From Chloroflexota bacterium (GTDB lineage Bacteria; Chloroflexota; Dehalococcoidia; GIF9; UBA5629): a stretch of DNA of 7,247 nucleotides. The stretch is from NCBI GenBank assembly GCA_026389695.1, contig JAPLHI010000182.1, positions 1 to 7,247 of the forward strand, written 5' to 3'. The notes below the pieces were generated by a model that worked only from the letters and a program-made list of their open reading frames with translations, had not been told where the DNA came from and did no database searches. The position numbers and the translations under genes are program-made. Below, piece by piece: positions 1 to 5,463 of the stretch (position 1 is the first letter of the stretch; each line of letters opens with the position of its first letter).

Positions 1-883
1 CTGCCAGGATGAAGGCGGTCAAAGCCACGACAGCCATGAAGGTTTGCAGGAGAACCAGACTCTCGTTCTTTGACTCGAGCGAGAACGGACCCATACCCTG
101 GGAAGTACCCCAGATGGCGATCCCGGAAACGATGAAGACGGCGATGGTTGCGCCCCGTTGCCCGAACCGCAATGCCGCCCAGATCACGAATGGGAAGATG
201 ACGTAGATCATCGCCTGATGAAATACCCCGCTGAGTGGCAGACTGCTGAATACGAACCAGGTGATGACTGCTAATAGTATGATAAGAAAGCCGGCTTCAA
301 TGTATACGCGCTTAATTAAACGAGGCGATGGGAGTGGTATCCATGTCAGCAACACCGGTGCAACTACCAGAGCTCCGAGCAGGTCACCGATCCACCAGGT
401 AAGCCAGATTGGCCAAAAGTTCTGCCAGGCCCCGTTCCCAGTGAGCATCAGGGTTATCGTTCCGAGACTGGCACCGATGGTTGTACACACGAGGGAAACC
501 AATACCAGGCCGACAACATCCTGGATGCGGTCAATTTCATTGTGAAGGCCAACAAATCTTTTCAAAAAATATACTGCGATCAGAGCTTCCAATGTGTTCC
601 CGATCGTTATTCCCAAGGCCAGGGAAAAGGGCGCCCCGGTCAGCAGGGAACCGATCAGCAATCCCAGGCTGATCCCGGGCCATAGCCGATATCCAAAGAG
701 GAGCAGGGCAGCCAGGCCAATTCCGGTCGGCGGCCAAACCGGCGAAGTGATGGCCTGCACATATGCCATCTTTAAACCCACCCTGGCTGCCAGGTGGTAA
801 ATAACAGCCAGTACCAGGATTTTTGCCAGGTAGATTGCAAAGGATTTGATCTGATCCAAATGGGATTTATACGTTTTAGCCAT
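1..883 (-). CDS. MASE1-domain membrane sensor protein, N-terminal part (runs off the left edge)
   Basis: The reading frame from ATG at 883 stays open for 294 codons to the window edge. The protein is strongly hydrophobic with about eight or more membrane segments and matches the MASE1 integral-membrane sensory domain. Visible hallmarks are VWPPTGIGLAALLLFGYRLWPG near residues 49-70, GNTLEAL near 94-100, the WLTWWIGDLLGALVVAP block in the middle, and a last segment ending LLQTFMAVVALTAFILA. MASE1 normally sits at the N-terminus of histidine kinases, GGDEF/EAL proteins or other signalling enzymes in the inner membrane, so the output domain should lie left of position 1 and cannot be named here. 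An in-frame stop shortly upstream leaves ATG 883 as the only good start; no clear Shine-Dalgarno sequence precedes it. The domain identity is confident; the role of the whole protein is open. Confidence 0.85.
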   Translation of the reverse strand, partial: MAKTYKSHLDQIKSFAIYLAKILVLAVIYHLAARVGLKMAYVQAITSPVWPPTGIGLAALLLFGYRLWPGISLGLLIGSLLTGAPFSLALGITIGNTLEALIAVYFLKRFVGLHNEIDRIQDVVGLVLVSLVCTTIGASLGTITLMLTGNGAWQNFWPIWLTWWIGDLLGALVVAPVLLTWIPLPSPRLIKRVYIEAGFLIILLAVITWFVFSSLPLSGVFHQAMIYVIFPFVIWAALRFGQRGATIAVFIVSGIAIWGTSQGMGPFSLESKNESLVLLQTFMAVVALTAFILA

Positions 884-1050
884 ACATAAATGGACGAGGA
901 AGCTACTTTGGTATTATTTCTACCACTTGATTATATACGATAAGCCTTTTAAGAACATTGAATAACCGTTCAAGAAATTTCCAAATTTCGCGGATCAACC
1001 GGTTGTGGCATCCCAGGCAAAGTGATTAAAAACAAATACATCCTTATGAG
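884..1050. other. Intergenic, AT-rich, no gene seen
   Basis: No coding frame is convincing on either strand. Besides the -10 candidate, the only structure noted is a perfect 10-bp palindrome, CAACCGGTTG, at 996-1005. It is too short to interpret alone. Confidence 0.5.
930..935 (-). promoter_or_regulatory. Candidate -10 box (TATAAT) for the MASE1 gene
   Basis: A perfect TATAAT on the minus strand lies 47 bases upstream of the ATG at 883, which would give a leader of about 40 bases. The region 17 bases further upstream has only a poor -35 match, so this is a weak prediction in AT-rich DNA. Confidence 0.3.
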
Positions 1051-1120
1051 AGTGTATTGCATGGAGCATATAGTCTAAATGTTCAAGTGCCCCCAAGGGG
1101 ATACTTTATATACGGATAAT
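1051..1120 (+). repeat. Structured 70-bp repeat, copy A (no transposase attached)
   Basis: This segment aligns in the same orientation, gap-free for the first 62 bases, with 3571-3638 upstream of the IS110 transposase (offset 2520). About three quarters of positions match, including an identical 19-base core, GTGCCCCCAAGGGGATACT (1087-1105). A 2-base indel follows at 1113-1114. Bases 1056-1062 can pair with 1068-1074 around a GGAGC-containing loop with two G-U pairs and one mismatch. The same stem in copy B is perfect, so several changes keep pairing. No transposase follows; the next recognisable item is an integrase relic on the other strand. It is most simply a remnant left end of an IS110-type element, or a dispersed small element. 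Confidence 0.6.
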
Positions 1121-1132
1121 ACTAAATCGAGA

Positions 1133-1211
1133 GGGTGGCTGACAACCTGAACCTTCATTTCAGCATAGGTTATTCCTCATCAATTATCCAGCGGGCTTTT
1201 AACAGCCACCC
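1133..1211. repeat. Inverted repeat with nested hairpin after repeat copy A
   Basis: GGGTGGCTG (1133-1141) pairs perfectly with CAGCCACCC (1203-1211). Inside, CTGAA (1147-1151) pairs with TTCAG (1159-1163) around a 7-base loop, or AACCT (1144-1148) pairs with AGGTT (1167-1171). A long stem enclosing a second stem is the sort of fold expected of a structured RNA or a recombination site. It does not show integron attC core sites. It could be the remaining body of an IS110 guide RNA whose 5' part is repeat copy A. Confidence 0.4.
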
Positions 1212-1249
1212 ACCGCGCCAGAGGATACGAGGATAAATCATAAGAAGGA

Positions 1250-1518
1250 CTTCAAATCTTCCTGGTGGGTTTGCAGGGCGAAACGAGAGAATCGGGCAAC
1301 AAAGTGAGACGGCCTTTTTCTCCCTAGCTATCCTGTACCACAAGCTGAGGATTGCCGAAATCTACATTCTTCACCCGTAGGCGTAAAGATTCCATCAGGC
1401 GAAGGCTGCTGCCATAGAGCAGTTTTGCCATTGGTTGCGAAATCCCGCTCATTTTATCAATGACAGTCAGGGACTTTGCGTCCGCCTGAACGGTGGAAAC
1501 ATGCGCTGTCCGGTACCA
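1250..1518 (-). pseudogene. Decayed integron-type tyrosine recombinase (integrase) fragment
   Basis: Read on the minus strand from about 1518, the frame gives a central piece of a XerC/IntI-type tyrosine recombinase. It includes MSGISQPMAKLLYGSSLRLM followed by ESLRLRVKNVDFGNPQLVV, where the family has LLYGsGLRLmE-LRLRVKDvDF and the catalytic Arg of the R-H-R-Y set. The next motif, usually VRDGKGxKDRxTxLP, reads VQDS, a TAG stop at 1324-1326, then GEKGRLTLLPDSLVSP in the same frame, so a Lys codon has apparently become a stop. A one-base frameshift near 1275 then gives LQTHQEDLK. Homology ends near 1250. The N-terminal domain and the catalytic His/Arg/Tyr end are absent. The fragment lies directly downstream of the oxidoreductase gene. 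Family assignment is confident; IntI versus a related Xer-type enzyme is inference. Confidence 0.8.
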
Positions 1519-1528
1519 CCATCTAAAG

Positions 1529-1541
1529 CATGATCTCCTCT
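1529..1541 (-). promoter_or_regulatory. Orphan ribosome binding site and start codon after the oxidoreductase gene
   Basis: On the minus strand an AAGAGGAG motif (1534-1541) precedes ATG at 1529-1531, 28 bases after the oxidoreductase stop. The frame ends at once (ATG CTT TAG). This may be the relic start of a further operon gene lost at the junction with the integrase fragment, or chance. Confidence 0.25.
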
Positions 1542-1556
1542 TTATCGTGTTTGTTG

Positions 1557-2201
1557 CTAACTGGCAGTTGGAGTTAATGCCAGATCGCGGTGGTGTGTAG
1601 CCTGAAACGCTTTTTCAATTTGATTCAAATATTTCTGTAATTTGTTTTGTGATTTAAACTTAACTGAGCTTAGATTCATCCAACGGTACGTTTTCACTCC
1701 GAGCTTCCTAAACGTGCCATATTTAAGGGCAAAGTTAATGGAACTGCCGTACATAATTCGATAGAGAATATTGGGAGTATTCATGGTGGTTATCACTGTG
1801 ACCTTTTTCAACTTGTCAGAGACAGATTTCATCTTGAACTCGCTCACATTTGAATAGAACAAACCCGGGAAAATCACTTTGTCAATGAACCCTTTCATCT
1901 GGGCTGGCATTAGCTCCCACCAAATTGGAAACAAGAGAATAAGCTCATCGCTTTCGTTAATCTCCTGAGCCATTTCCACTGCCATGGGATCTAAATTCTC
2001 TATATTTATCCCCTCCTTCGTCCTGGCTCTTGAAAATTCTTGAAGTTCTTTTTGACTCATGACAGGATTGAATTGACTTTCATACAAGTCAAAGACTTTC
2101 AGTTTCACATCGTTTTTCTTATGTACATCTATAATTGCACTCTTGATGGCAGTATTAAGTGATTTATCGTACGGGTGACAACATACAAGTGTTCTTTTCA
2201 T
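1557..2201 (-). CDS. Flavodoxin-fold NAD(P)H:quinone-type oxidoreductase
   Basis: The 214-residue product has the flavodoxin-like fold of the NAD(P)H dehydrogenase (quinone) family (MdaB, KefF and NQO1 type), a soluble FMN/FAD enzyme that reduces quinones or similar acceptors by two electrons. The phosphate-binding start reads CCHPYDKSLN (residues 7-16). The family signature FPIWWELMPAQMKGFIDKVI lies at 91-110, followed by PGLFY, as in the usual PlWW..PA.lKgwiDrV..pGfaY. Length is normal for the family. A longer frame reaches 2468, but it overlaps the upstream gene. ATG 2201 has GAAGAGG six bases before it and starts exactly at the conserved domain. It is the last intact gene of a leftward operon, 53 bases after the membrane-protein gene, probably controlled by the TetR regulator. 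The substrate is unknown. Confidence 0.87.
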   Translation of the reverse strand: MKRTLVCCHPYDKSLNTAIKSAIIDVHKKNDVKLKVFDLYESQFNPVMSQKELQEFSRARTKEGINIENLDPMAVEMAQEINESDELILLFPIWWELMPAQMKGFIDKVIFPGLFYSNVSEFKMKSVSDKLKKVTVITTMNTPNILYRIMYGSSINFALKYGTFRKLGVKTYRWMNLSSVKFKSQNKLQKYLNQIEKAFQATHHRDLALTPTAS

Positions 2202-2254
2202 TTCATGCCTCTTCATTAATGGAATTATGCGAAACTGAGATATTTTGGTTGATA

Positions 2255-2716
2255 TTATCGGCGTCTCAATACAGATGTTGGAAAATCTGTTATTTTGTGC
2301 GCCATCGCCGTTATCCATTTCCAATGACGGCTGATGTGTATGGCTTGTAAAACAAGAACCAGGACAGCCAGGCATACATGGACAATGCCCAGGAAGATAT
2401 GGTGGTGGAAGGAGAACAACACAGCCCGGGCACTCAAGCCGATACTTCCACATAAGATATATGTACAAAATAATCCCATATCAAGCCAAACATTGCTACG
2501 TGCCGGTTCTGACAAACGATCATATCGCTGGCTAGCGTTCTTGATCCAGTTCCAATGCAAACTGAGGTGCAGCAACGCGCCCGCACACAATGAGATACCA
2601 AGAAAAACGTGAATAAAGGAATGGGTGAAAATATCCGTGCTGACCGTAAGGATTGTTGCAATCAAAACCACAAACAGAACCAATTCGATCCAGAAAAGTG
2701 ATGTGTTTTTTTTCAT
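2255..2716 (-). CDS. Small His-rich four-helix membrane protein (DUF4405-like)
   Basis: The 153-residue protein has about four hydrophobic segments (roughly 8-26, 34-54, 78-99 and 104-127) arranged as two similar halves. Each half carries a histidine pattern: H36 VFLG...H50 LSLH54 W, and H106 IFLG...H113...H127 ISRH131 W. Paired H..LG and H...HW motifs are typical of DUF4405 and related small membrane proteins resembling cytochrome b-type heme-binding bundles, so the histidines may ligate heme; that is inference. Its ATG overlaps, as ATGA, the stop of the alternative tail frame of the tetR gene, which points to translational coupling. Next to a quinone-reductase-type gene, a role in membrane electron transfer is plausible but unproved. 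Confidence 0.8.
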   Translation of the reverse strand: MKKNTSLFWIELVLFVVLIATILTVSTDIFTHSFIHVFLGISLCAGALLHLSLHWNWIKNASQRYDRLSEPARSNVWLDMGLFCTYILCGSIGLSARAVLFSFHHHIFLGIVHVCLAVLVLVLQAIHISRHWKWITAMAHKITDFPTSVLRRR

Positions 2717-2790
2717 TTACGCTCTCGCAAAAAATGTTGAGTTATCTCGGCGACGCGTACAGCCCAGACAAACGGAATTTCACCAATGTG
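2713..2790 (-). other. Displaced C-terminal tail of the TetR regulator
   Basis: This is the continuation of tetR in another frame: 25 codons beginning HIGEIPFVWAVRVAE and ending FLRERK, then TGA at 2713-2715 overlapping the ATG of the membrane-protein gene by four bases. The amphipathic helix ending is what a TetR C-terminus looks like. The ATGA overlap is a typical operon junction and unlikely to arise by chance. Confidence 0.6.
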
Positions 2791-3307
2791 TCAACAATAC
2801 CAGGTTCATATGAGCTTCCGCGCGCGCTGCCAGAGGTGGAAGAATGTCAGTGCGATAGATTCCGGATGCCTGCCCCTGGCGGATGTTCTCCTCTATTTGG
2901 CAAACCATGAAGTCTATAATTTTCGCTCCGACCGGATGACGGCTCAGTGCATAATCCAGCACAAAAGGAGCGATCTTTTGATTCTCTTCGGCATATTGGA
3001 TGATCTGCTCAATGTGCATGCGAGCTAAGTTTTCAGGCGGTGCGGAAGGATGCTTCTCATAGACTTCCTTGACGCGGATGTAAATGCTATCTGCCAGGTT
3101 CACCAAGATGGCGCTTAGCAGGCCATCCTTGTCGCCAAAGTGCAAATAGATCGTGCCGACAGCTACTCCAGCTTTTTGAGCAATTTCGCTGGTGCGTGTT
3201 GCCTCAAAGCCTTTCTCGACAAATAACTCAAGTGCCACTTGGAGTAGGGAATTCCGGGTTTCTAATTTACTGGCCTGACGCACGGGTAAATCCGTTTGAG
3301 GTTCCAT
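2780..3307 (-). CDS. TetR/AcrR-family transcriptional regulator, 3' end apparently frameshifted
   Basis: The N-terminal helix-turn-helix is classic TetR: LLQVALELFVEKGFEATRTS leading to EIAQKAGVAVGTIYLHFGDKD (residues 21-61). The C-terminal ligand domain is divergent, as usual, and the effector cannot be predicted. ATG 3307 is chosen because AGGAA lies eight bases upstream; an in-frame TTG at 3328 is less likely. As read, the protein stops at residue 175 (TGA 2780-2782). A second frame, opening just before that stop, continues for about 24 codons (HIGEIPFVW..., ending FLRERK) and stops at 2713 in an ATGA overlap with the next gene. That would restore a family-typical length near 198. A one-base deletion around 2785-2800, or a sequencing error, is the best explanation. 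It heads the operon and probably represses it. Confidence 0.85.
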   Translation of the reverse strand: MEPQTDLPVRQASKLETRNSLLQVALELFVEKGFEATRTSEIAQKAGVAVGTIYLHFGDKDGLLSAILVNLADSIYIRVKEVYEKHPSAPPENLARMHIEQIIQYAEENQKIAPFVLDYALSRHPVGAKIIDFMVCQIEENIRQGQASGIYRTDILPPLAARAEAHMNLVLLTHW

Positions 3308-3346
3308 AAAGTATGTTCCTAATGTCAATTATTATGAATTATGTTC

Positions 3347-3363
3347 AGTGAATAAAATTCAGT
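3347..3363. promoter_or_regulatory. Candidate TetR operator
   Basis: AGTGAAT AAA ATTCAGT is a near-perfect palindrome (six of seven pairs, 3-bp centre, one G/G mismatch) overlapping the -10 box of the tetR promoter, 40 bases upstream of the start codon. Position and size fit autorepression by a TetR dimer. Confidence 0.45.
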
Positions 3364-3389
3364 TTATCCGAATATGTCTTTCATGTCAA
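3361..3389 (-). promoter_or_regulatory. Promoter of the tetR operon
   Basis: On the minus strand a perfect TTGACA (-35, 3384-3389), a 17-base spacer and TAAACT (-10, 3361-3366, four of six matches) precede the tetR start by 54 bases. It would drive the whole regulator, membrane-protein and oxidoreductase operon. Confidence 0.6.
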
Positions 3390-3534
3390 GGGATACTAGG
3401 ATCGCCTTTTTTCTAATCTGTGTAGCCGATAAATCTCTAGCGGATTGACCGACCGAAGCAACCTGGGTGGGAGCGGTTTCTATGCCAAGTGCGGGGGAAG
3501 CTTGGTTCAGGAGGGGTGCCTTATATCACGTAAT

Positions 3535-3560
3535 AAAAAAACGCTCTAACGAGAGAGCGT
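3535..3560 (-). terminator. Intrinsic terminator for leftward transcription
   Basis: ACGCTCT (3541-3547) pairs with AGAGCGT (3554-3560) around a 6-base loop. On the minus strand the stem is followed by seven T residues (3541-3535). It would stop transcripts from the right before the tetR promoter. No intact leftward gene now lies just upstream of it, so it may originally have ended the frl/fic transcription unit before the IS landed in between. On the plus strand the T-run is poor. Confidence 0.65.
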
Positions 3561-3570
3561 ATTTAACAAG

Positions 3571-3640
3571 AAAGTACCATATGGAATATATGGTCTTTAT
3601 GTTCCTGTGCCCCCAAGGGGATACTGTATATAGATAATAT
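3571..3640 (+). repeat. Structured 70-bp repeat, copy B (IS110 leader)
   Basis: Counterpart of 1051-1120. ACCATAT (3576-3582) pairs perfectly with ATATGGT (3588-3594) around GGAAT. The 19-base core shared with copy A is at 3607-3625; within it CCCC and GGGG can close a 3-base loop. CTGTGC (3605-3610) can also pair with GCACAG (3641-3646). Alternatively AGGGGA (3616-3621) can pair with TCCCCT (3681-3686) near the ribosome binding site. Confidence 0.6.
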
Positions 3641-3717
3641 GCACAGCTTGAATTGAAATTGCGAGTCGTTTCTGGTAAGCTCCCCTAAGCCAAGTTTTAG
3701 AAAAGAAAGGAGCTCAT
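3571..3717 (+). ncRNA. Candidate IS110 bridge (guide) RNA region
   Basis: IS110-group elements encode, in the non-coding left end upstream of the transposase, a structured RNA of roughly 150-200 bases whose two loops pair with donor and target DNA. The leader here has the right place and size, starts with a stem kept partly by compensatory changes between the two copies, and contains a highly conserved core. The donor and target loops were not identified, so the exact RNA ends are unknown. Confidence 0.35.
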
Positions 3718-4863
3718 ATGAAACCAGAAACAACTCGCACCATCAATGATACACCGCAACCTCAGAACCTTTACAGCGCAATCGAACTCAGCAACGAAAA
3801 GTGGAAGCTTGGGTTCACCATCGGGTTTGGGCAGGCCCCACGCCTGCGCGACCTGGATGCCCGGGATCTGGCAGGCTTAGTCAAGGAGATCCATATGGCC
3901 AAAGAGCGGTTTGGTCTGCCGGGGAGTGCGCCGGTACTCAGCTGTTACGAGGCTGGGCGGGATGGCTTTTGGCTGCACCGCTACCTGCAGACACTGGGGG
4001 TCGCCAACCTGGTGGTGGATTCAGCCAGCATCGAAGTCAACCGGCGCAAACGGCGGGCGAAGACCGACCGGATGGATGTTGGGAAACTGCTGACAATGCT
4101 GATGCGCTACCATCAGGGCGAGAAAAAGGTCTGGAGCATCGTGCATGTTCCCAGCCCGGAAGATGAAGACCAGCGGCAACTGCATCGTGATCTGATGGCG
4201 CTCAAGGCCGAGCAGACCCATCATATCAACCGGCTCAAAGGTCTGCTGGCCAGCCAGGGAGTGGCATTGCCCTTCCAGAAGGATTTTCTCTCCCGCCTGG
4301 AGACGGTACGGCTGTGGGAAGGCTCGCCCTTGCCCTCTGCACTGCATGCCCGGATGAAGCGGGAGTACGAGCGCTACCAGCTGGTCAAGCAGCAGATCAA
4401 CCAGCTCGAGCTCGAGCGGGAGCAGGCGGTCCGCACTTCGACCGCCCTGCCCGTGGAGCAGGTGCGCCAGCTGCTGCGGCTGAAAGGGATCGGCATGAAT
4501 TCGGCCTGGGTCTACGTGATGGAGTTCTTCGCGTGGCGCGGCTTTCACAACCGGCGGGAAGTGGGCTCCCTGGCTGGATTGACCCCCACCCCCTATCAGA
4601 GCGGTGAAAGCAGCCGGGAACAGGGCATCAGCAAAGTCGGCAACCGCCGCATCCGTGCCATGGCGATCGAGATCGCCTGGGCCTGGCTGCGCTACCAGCC
4701 GGATAGCCAGCTCAGCCGCTGGTATCAAGAACGCTTTGCAAAAGGCGGCAGCCGGGCGCGCCGCATCGGTATCGTTGCCCTAGCTCGCAGGCTGTTGGTC
4801 GACCTCTGGCAATACCTCGAGAAGGGTGAACTCCCGGAAGACGCCTGCTTGAAATCCAGTTGA
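3718..4863 (+). CDS. IS110-family transposase (DEDD recombinase)
   Basis: The 381-residue protein has the two-domain layout of IS110 transposases. The N-terminal RuvC-like DEDD domain shows AIELSNEKW (acidic residue E23), CYEAGRDGFW (E78) and KTDRMD (D117, D120). A charged helical middle likely to form a coiled coil follows (about 150-245). The C-terminal Transposase_20 domain contains the helix-hairpin-helix-like LLRLKGIG (252-259) and GLTPTPYQSGESS with the presumed catalytic serine S295, then ISKVGNRRIR. The first acidic residue is Glu, where most members have Asp (IGIDVSK type); an ELS variant occurs in some IS110 branches, so activity is not excluded. ATG 3718 has a strong AAAGGAG five bases before it. 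The enzyme moves the element by RNA-guided recombination. No frame damage is seen, so it may be active. Confidence 0.93.
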   Translation: MKPETTRTINDTPQPQNLYSAIELSNEKWKLGFTIGFGQAPRLRDLDARDLAGLVKEIHMAKERFGLPGSAPVLSCYEAGRDGFWLHRYLQTLGVANLVVDSASIEVNRRKRRAKTDRMDVGKLLTMLMRYHQGEKKVWSIVHVPSPEDEDQRQLHRDLMALKAEQTHHINRLKGLLASQGVALPFQKDFLSRLETVRLWEGSPLPSALHARMKREYERYQLVKQQINQLELEREQAVRTSTALPVEQVRQLLRLKGIGMNSAWVYVMEFFAWRGFHNRREVGSLAGLTPTPYQSGESSREQGISKVGNRRIRAMAIEIAWAWLRYQPDSQLSRWYQERFAKGGSRARRIGIVALARRLLVDLWQYLEKGELPEDACLKSS

Positions 4864-4898
4864 TCCAGGAGCTCTATGCACTCGATGCCTGTCCGACC

Positions 4899-4972
4899 CA
4901 GGCTGAACCACTTCAGCTGAGCTGATTATGCTCCCTCCGGCAAATCGCTCTGCTAAGAAGTGGTTCAGCCTG
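4899..4972. repeat. 16-bp perfect inverted repeat downstream of the transposase
   Basis: CAGGCTGAACCACTTC (4899-4914) is the exact inverse complement of GAAGTGGTTCAGCCTG (4957-4972), separated by 42 bases. There is no T-run on either side, so it is not a standard terminator. It begins 36 bases after the transposase stop and may be part of the right end of the IS. Confidence 0.7.
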
Positions 4973-5402
4973 AAAATGTCCACTCGCTGTCTTTCCCAAG
5001 ATTGGATCTGAGACAGCTTGCGAGATCCCTACCCTTGAAAGGACTACTTCCTCCCTGGTGTGAGCTGCCCGTTTTTCCCCCGGGTTTTCCTCTGGAAACC
5101 GATATATAGATGGGGCTGCTCCCCAAGAGCTTCTTTACTCGCCTCCAAGCGAAAACACTATTGGGTACCTGGTCATAGACCAGTACGGATAGAAGGTTGT
5201 CTGAGAGAATTTCTTCTCGACGCTTCATGAAGCTGCCAGGAATGCAATCGCAAGAAGTGTGGCCACAGGAGTAGGGGAACGCTGTTGAAGAGTGTTGCTG
5301 TTGTTTGCAAGGAGTTCGACCGCTGGCGGTCTGTGGCTTTGCTGCTGATCAACCATCGGTCCACTAGAAACGACCGTTCAAGGCCGGTCCTATAAATATT
5401 CT
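4973..5402. other. Stretch without a confident gene
   Basis: Several frames are partly open but none is recognisable. On the minus strand an 87-codon frame (4965-5228) overlaps, as ATGA, a 43-codon frame (5225-5356). On the plus strand a frame is open from 5039 to 5392 except for one TGA at 5228-5230, and contains a Cys-rich run, CQECNRKKCGHR. Small hairpins occur, for example GGATCT/AGATCC (5004-5028). It may be decayed mobile-element or gene debris. Confidence 0.4.
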
Positions 5403-5446
5403 ATAGCGATAAGCCTTGACAATATCGCTATCATAGAAGGGATAAT
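5403..5446 (+). promoter_or_regulatory. Inverted-repeat operator overlapping a promoter-like site
   Basis: ATAGCGATA (5403-5411) and TATCGCTAT (5423-5431) form a perfect 9-bp inverted repeat with an 11-base centre. The centre contains TTGACA (5416-5421), and GATAAT lies 19 bases further on (5441-5446). This resembles a repressed plus-strand promoter, but the only gene reached is the antisense Fic fragment, so its original target is probably gone. Confidence 0.4.
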
Positions 5447-5463
5447 ACAAAGTTGAGAGGGGA

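Larger units (their letters stand above)
3571..4972 (+). mobile_element. IS110-family insertion sequence (boundaries approximate)
   Basis: About 1.4 kb, a usual IS110 size, with one DEDD-type transposase gene and a leader of about 150 bases. The left limit is set where similarity to repeat copy A begins. The right limit is set at the outer arm of the 16-bp inverted repeat after the gene. IS110 elements make little or no target duplication and have no conventional terminal repeats, so exact ends need comparison with an empty site. The long 5' leader and short 3' tail suit the IS110 rather than the IS1111 group. A motif TGGTTCAG at 3503-3510, also in the right inverted repeat (4961-4968), leaves open a left end near 3497. 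The gene is GC-richer than its surroundings, consistent with recent acquisition. Confidence 0.6.

Noticed and set aside
1..800. Plus-strand frames of 60-95 codons in the first 800 bases
   Set aside because: They are antisense to the MASE1 frame, which is open for 294 codons and has clear family motifs.
1133..1211. attC site of an integron next to the integrase relic
   Set aside because: The hairpin lacks the GTTRRRY/RYYYAAC core sites and lies on the wrong side of the integrase fragment for attI.
2202..2468. N-terminal extension of the oxidoreductase to a start at 2468
   Set aside because: The extension overlaps the DUF4405-like gene, is Pro/Cys-rich and unlike the family, whereas ATG 2201 has a good ribosome binding site and begins at the conserved domain.
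3301..3328. TTG at 3328 as the start of tetR
   Set aside because: ATG 3307 has AGGAA at suitable spacing, while the TTG lies upstream of that site and adds seven residues not expected in the family.
3465..3520. Group II intron domain V-like sequence (GAGC ... GGTTC followed by GAGGGG)
   Set aside because: The pairing does not give the domain V helix with its bulge and tetraloop, and no intron reverse transcriptase is nearby.
4021..4728. 235-codon minus-strand frame inside the transposase
   Set aside because: It is antisense to a clearly coding, GC-rich transposase frame and shows no family features.
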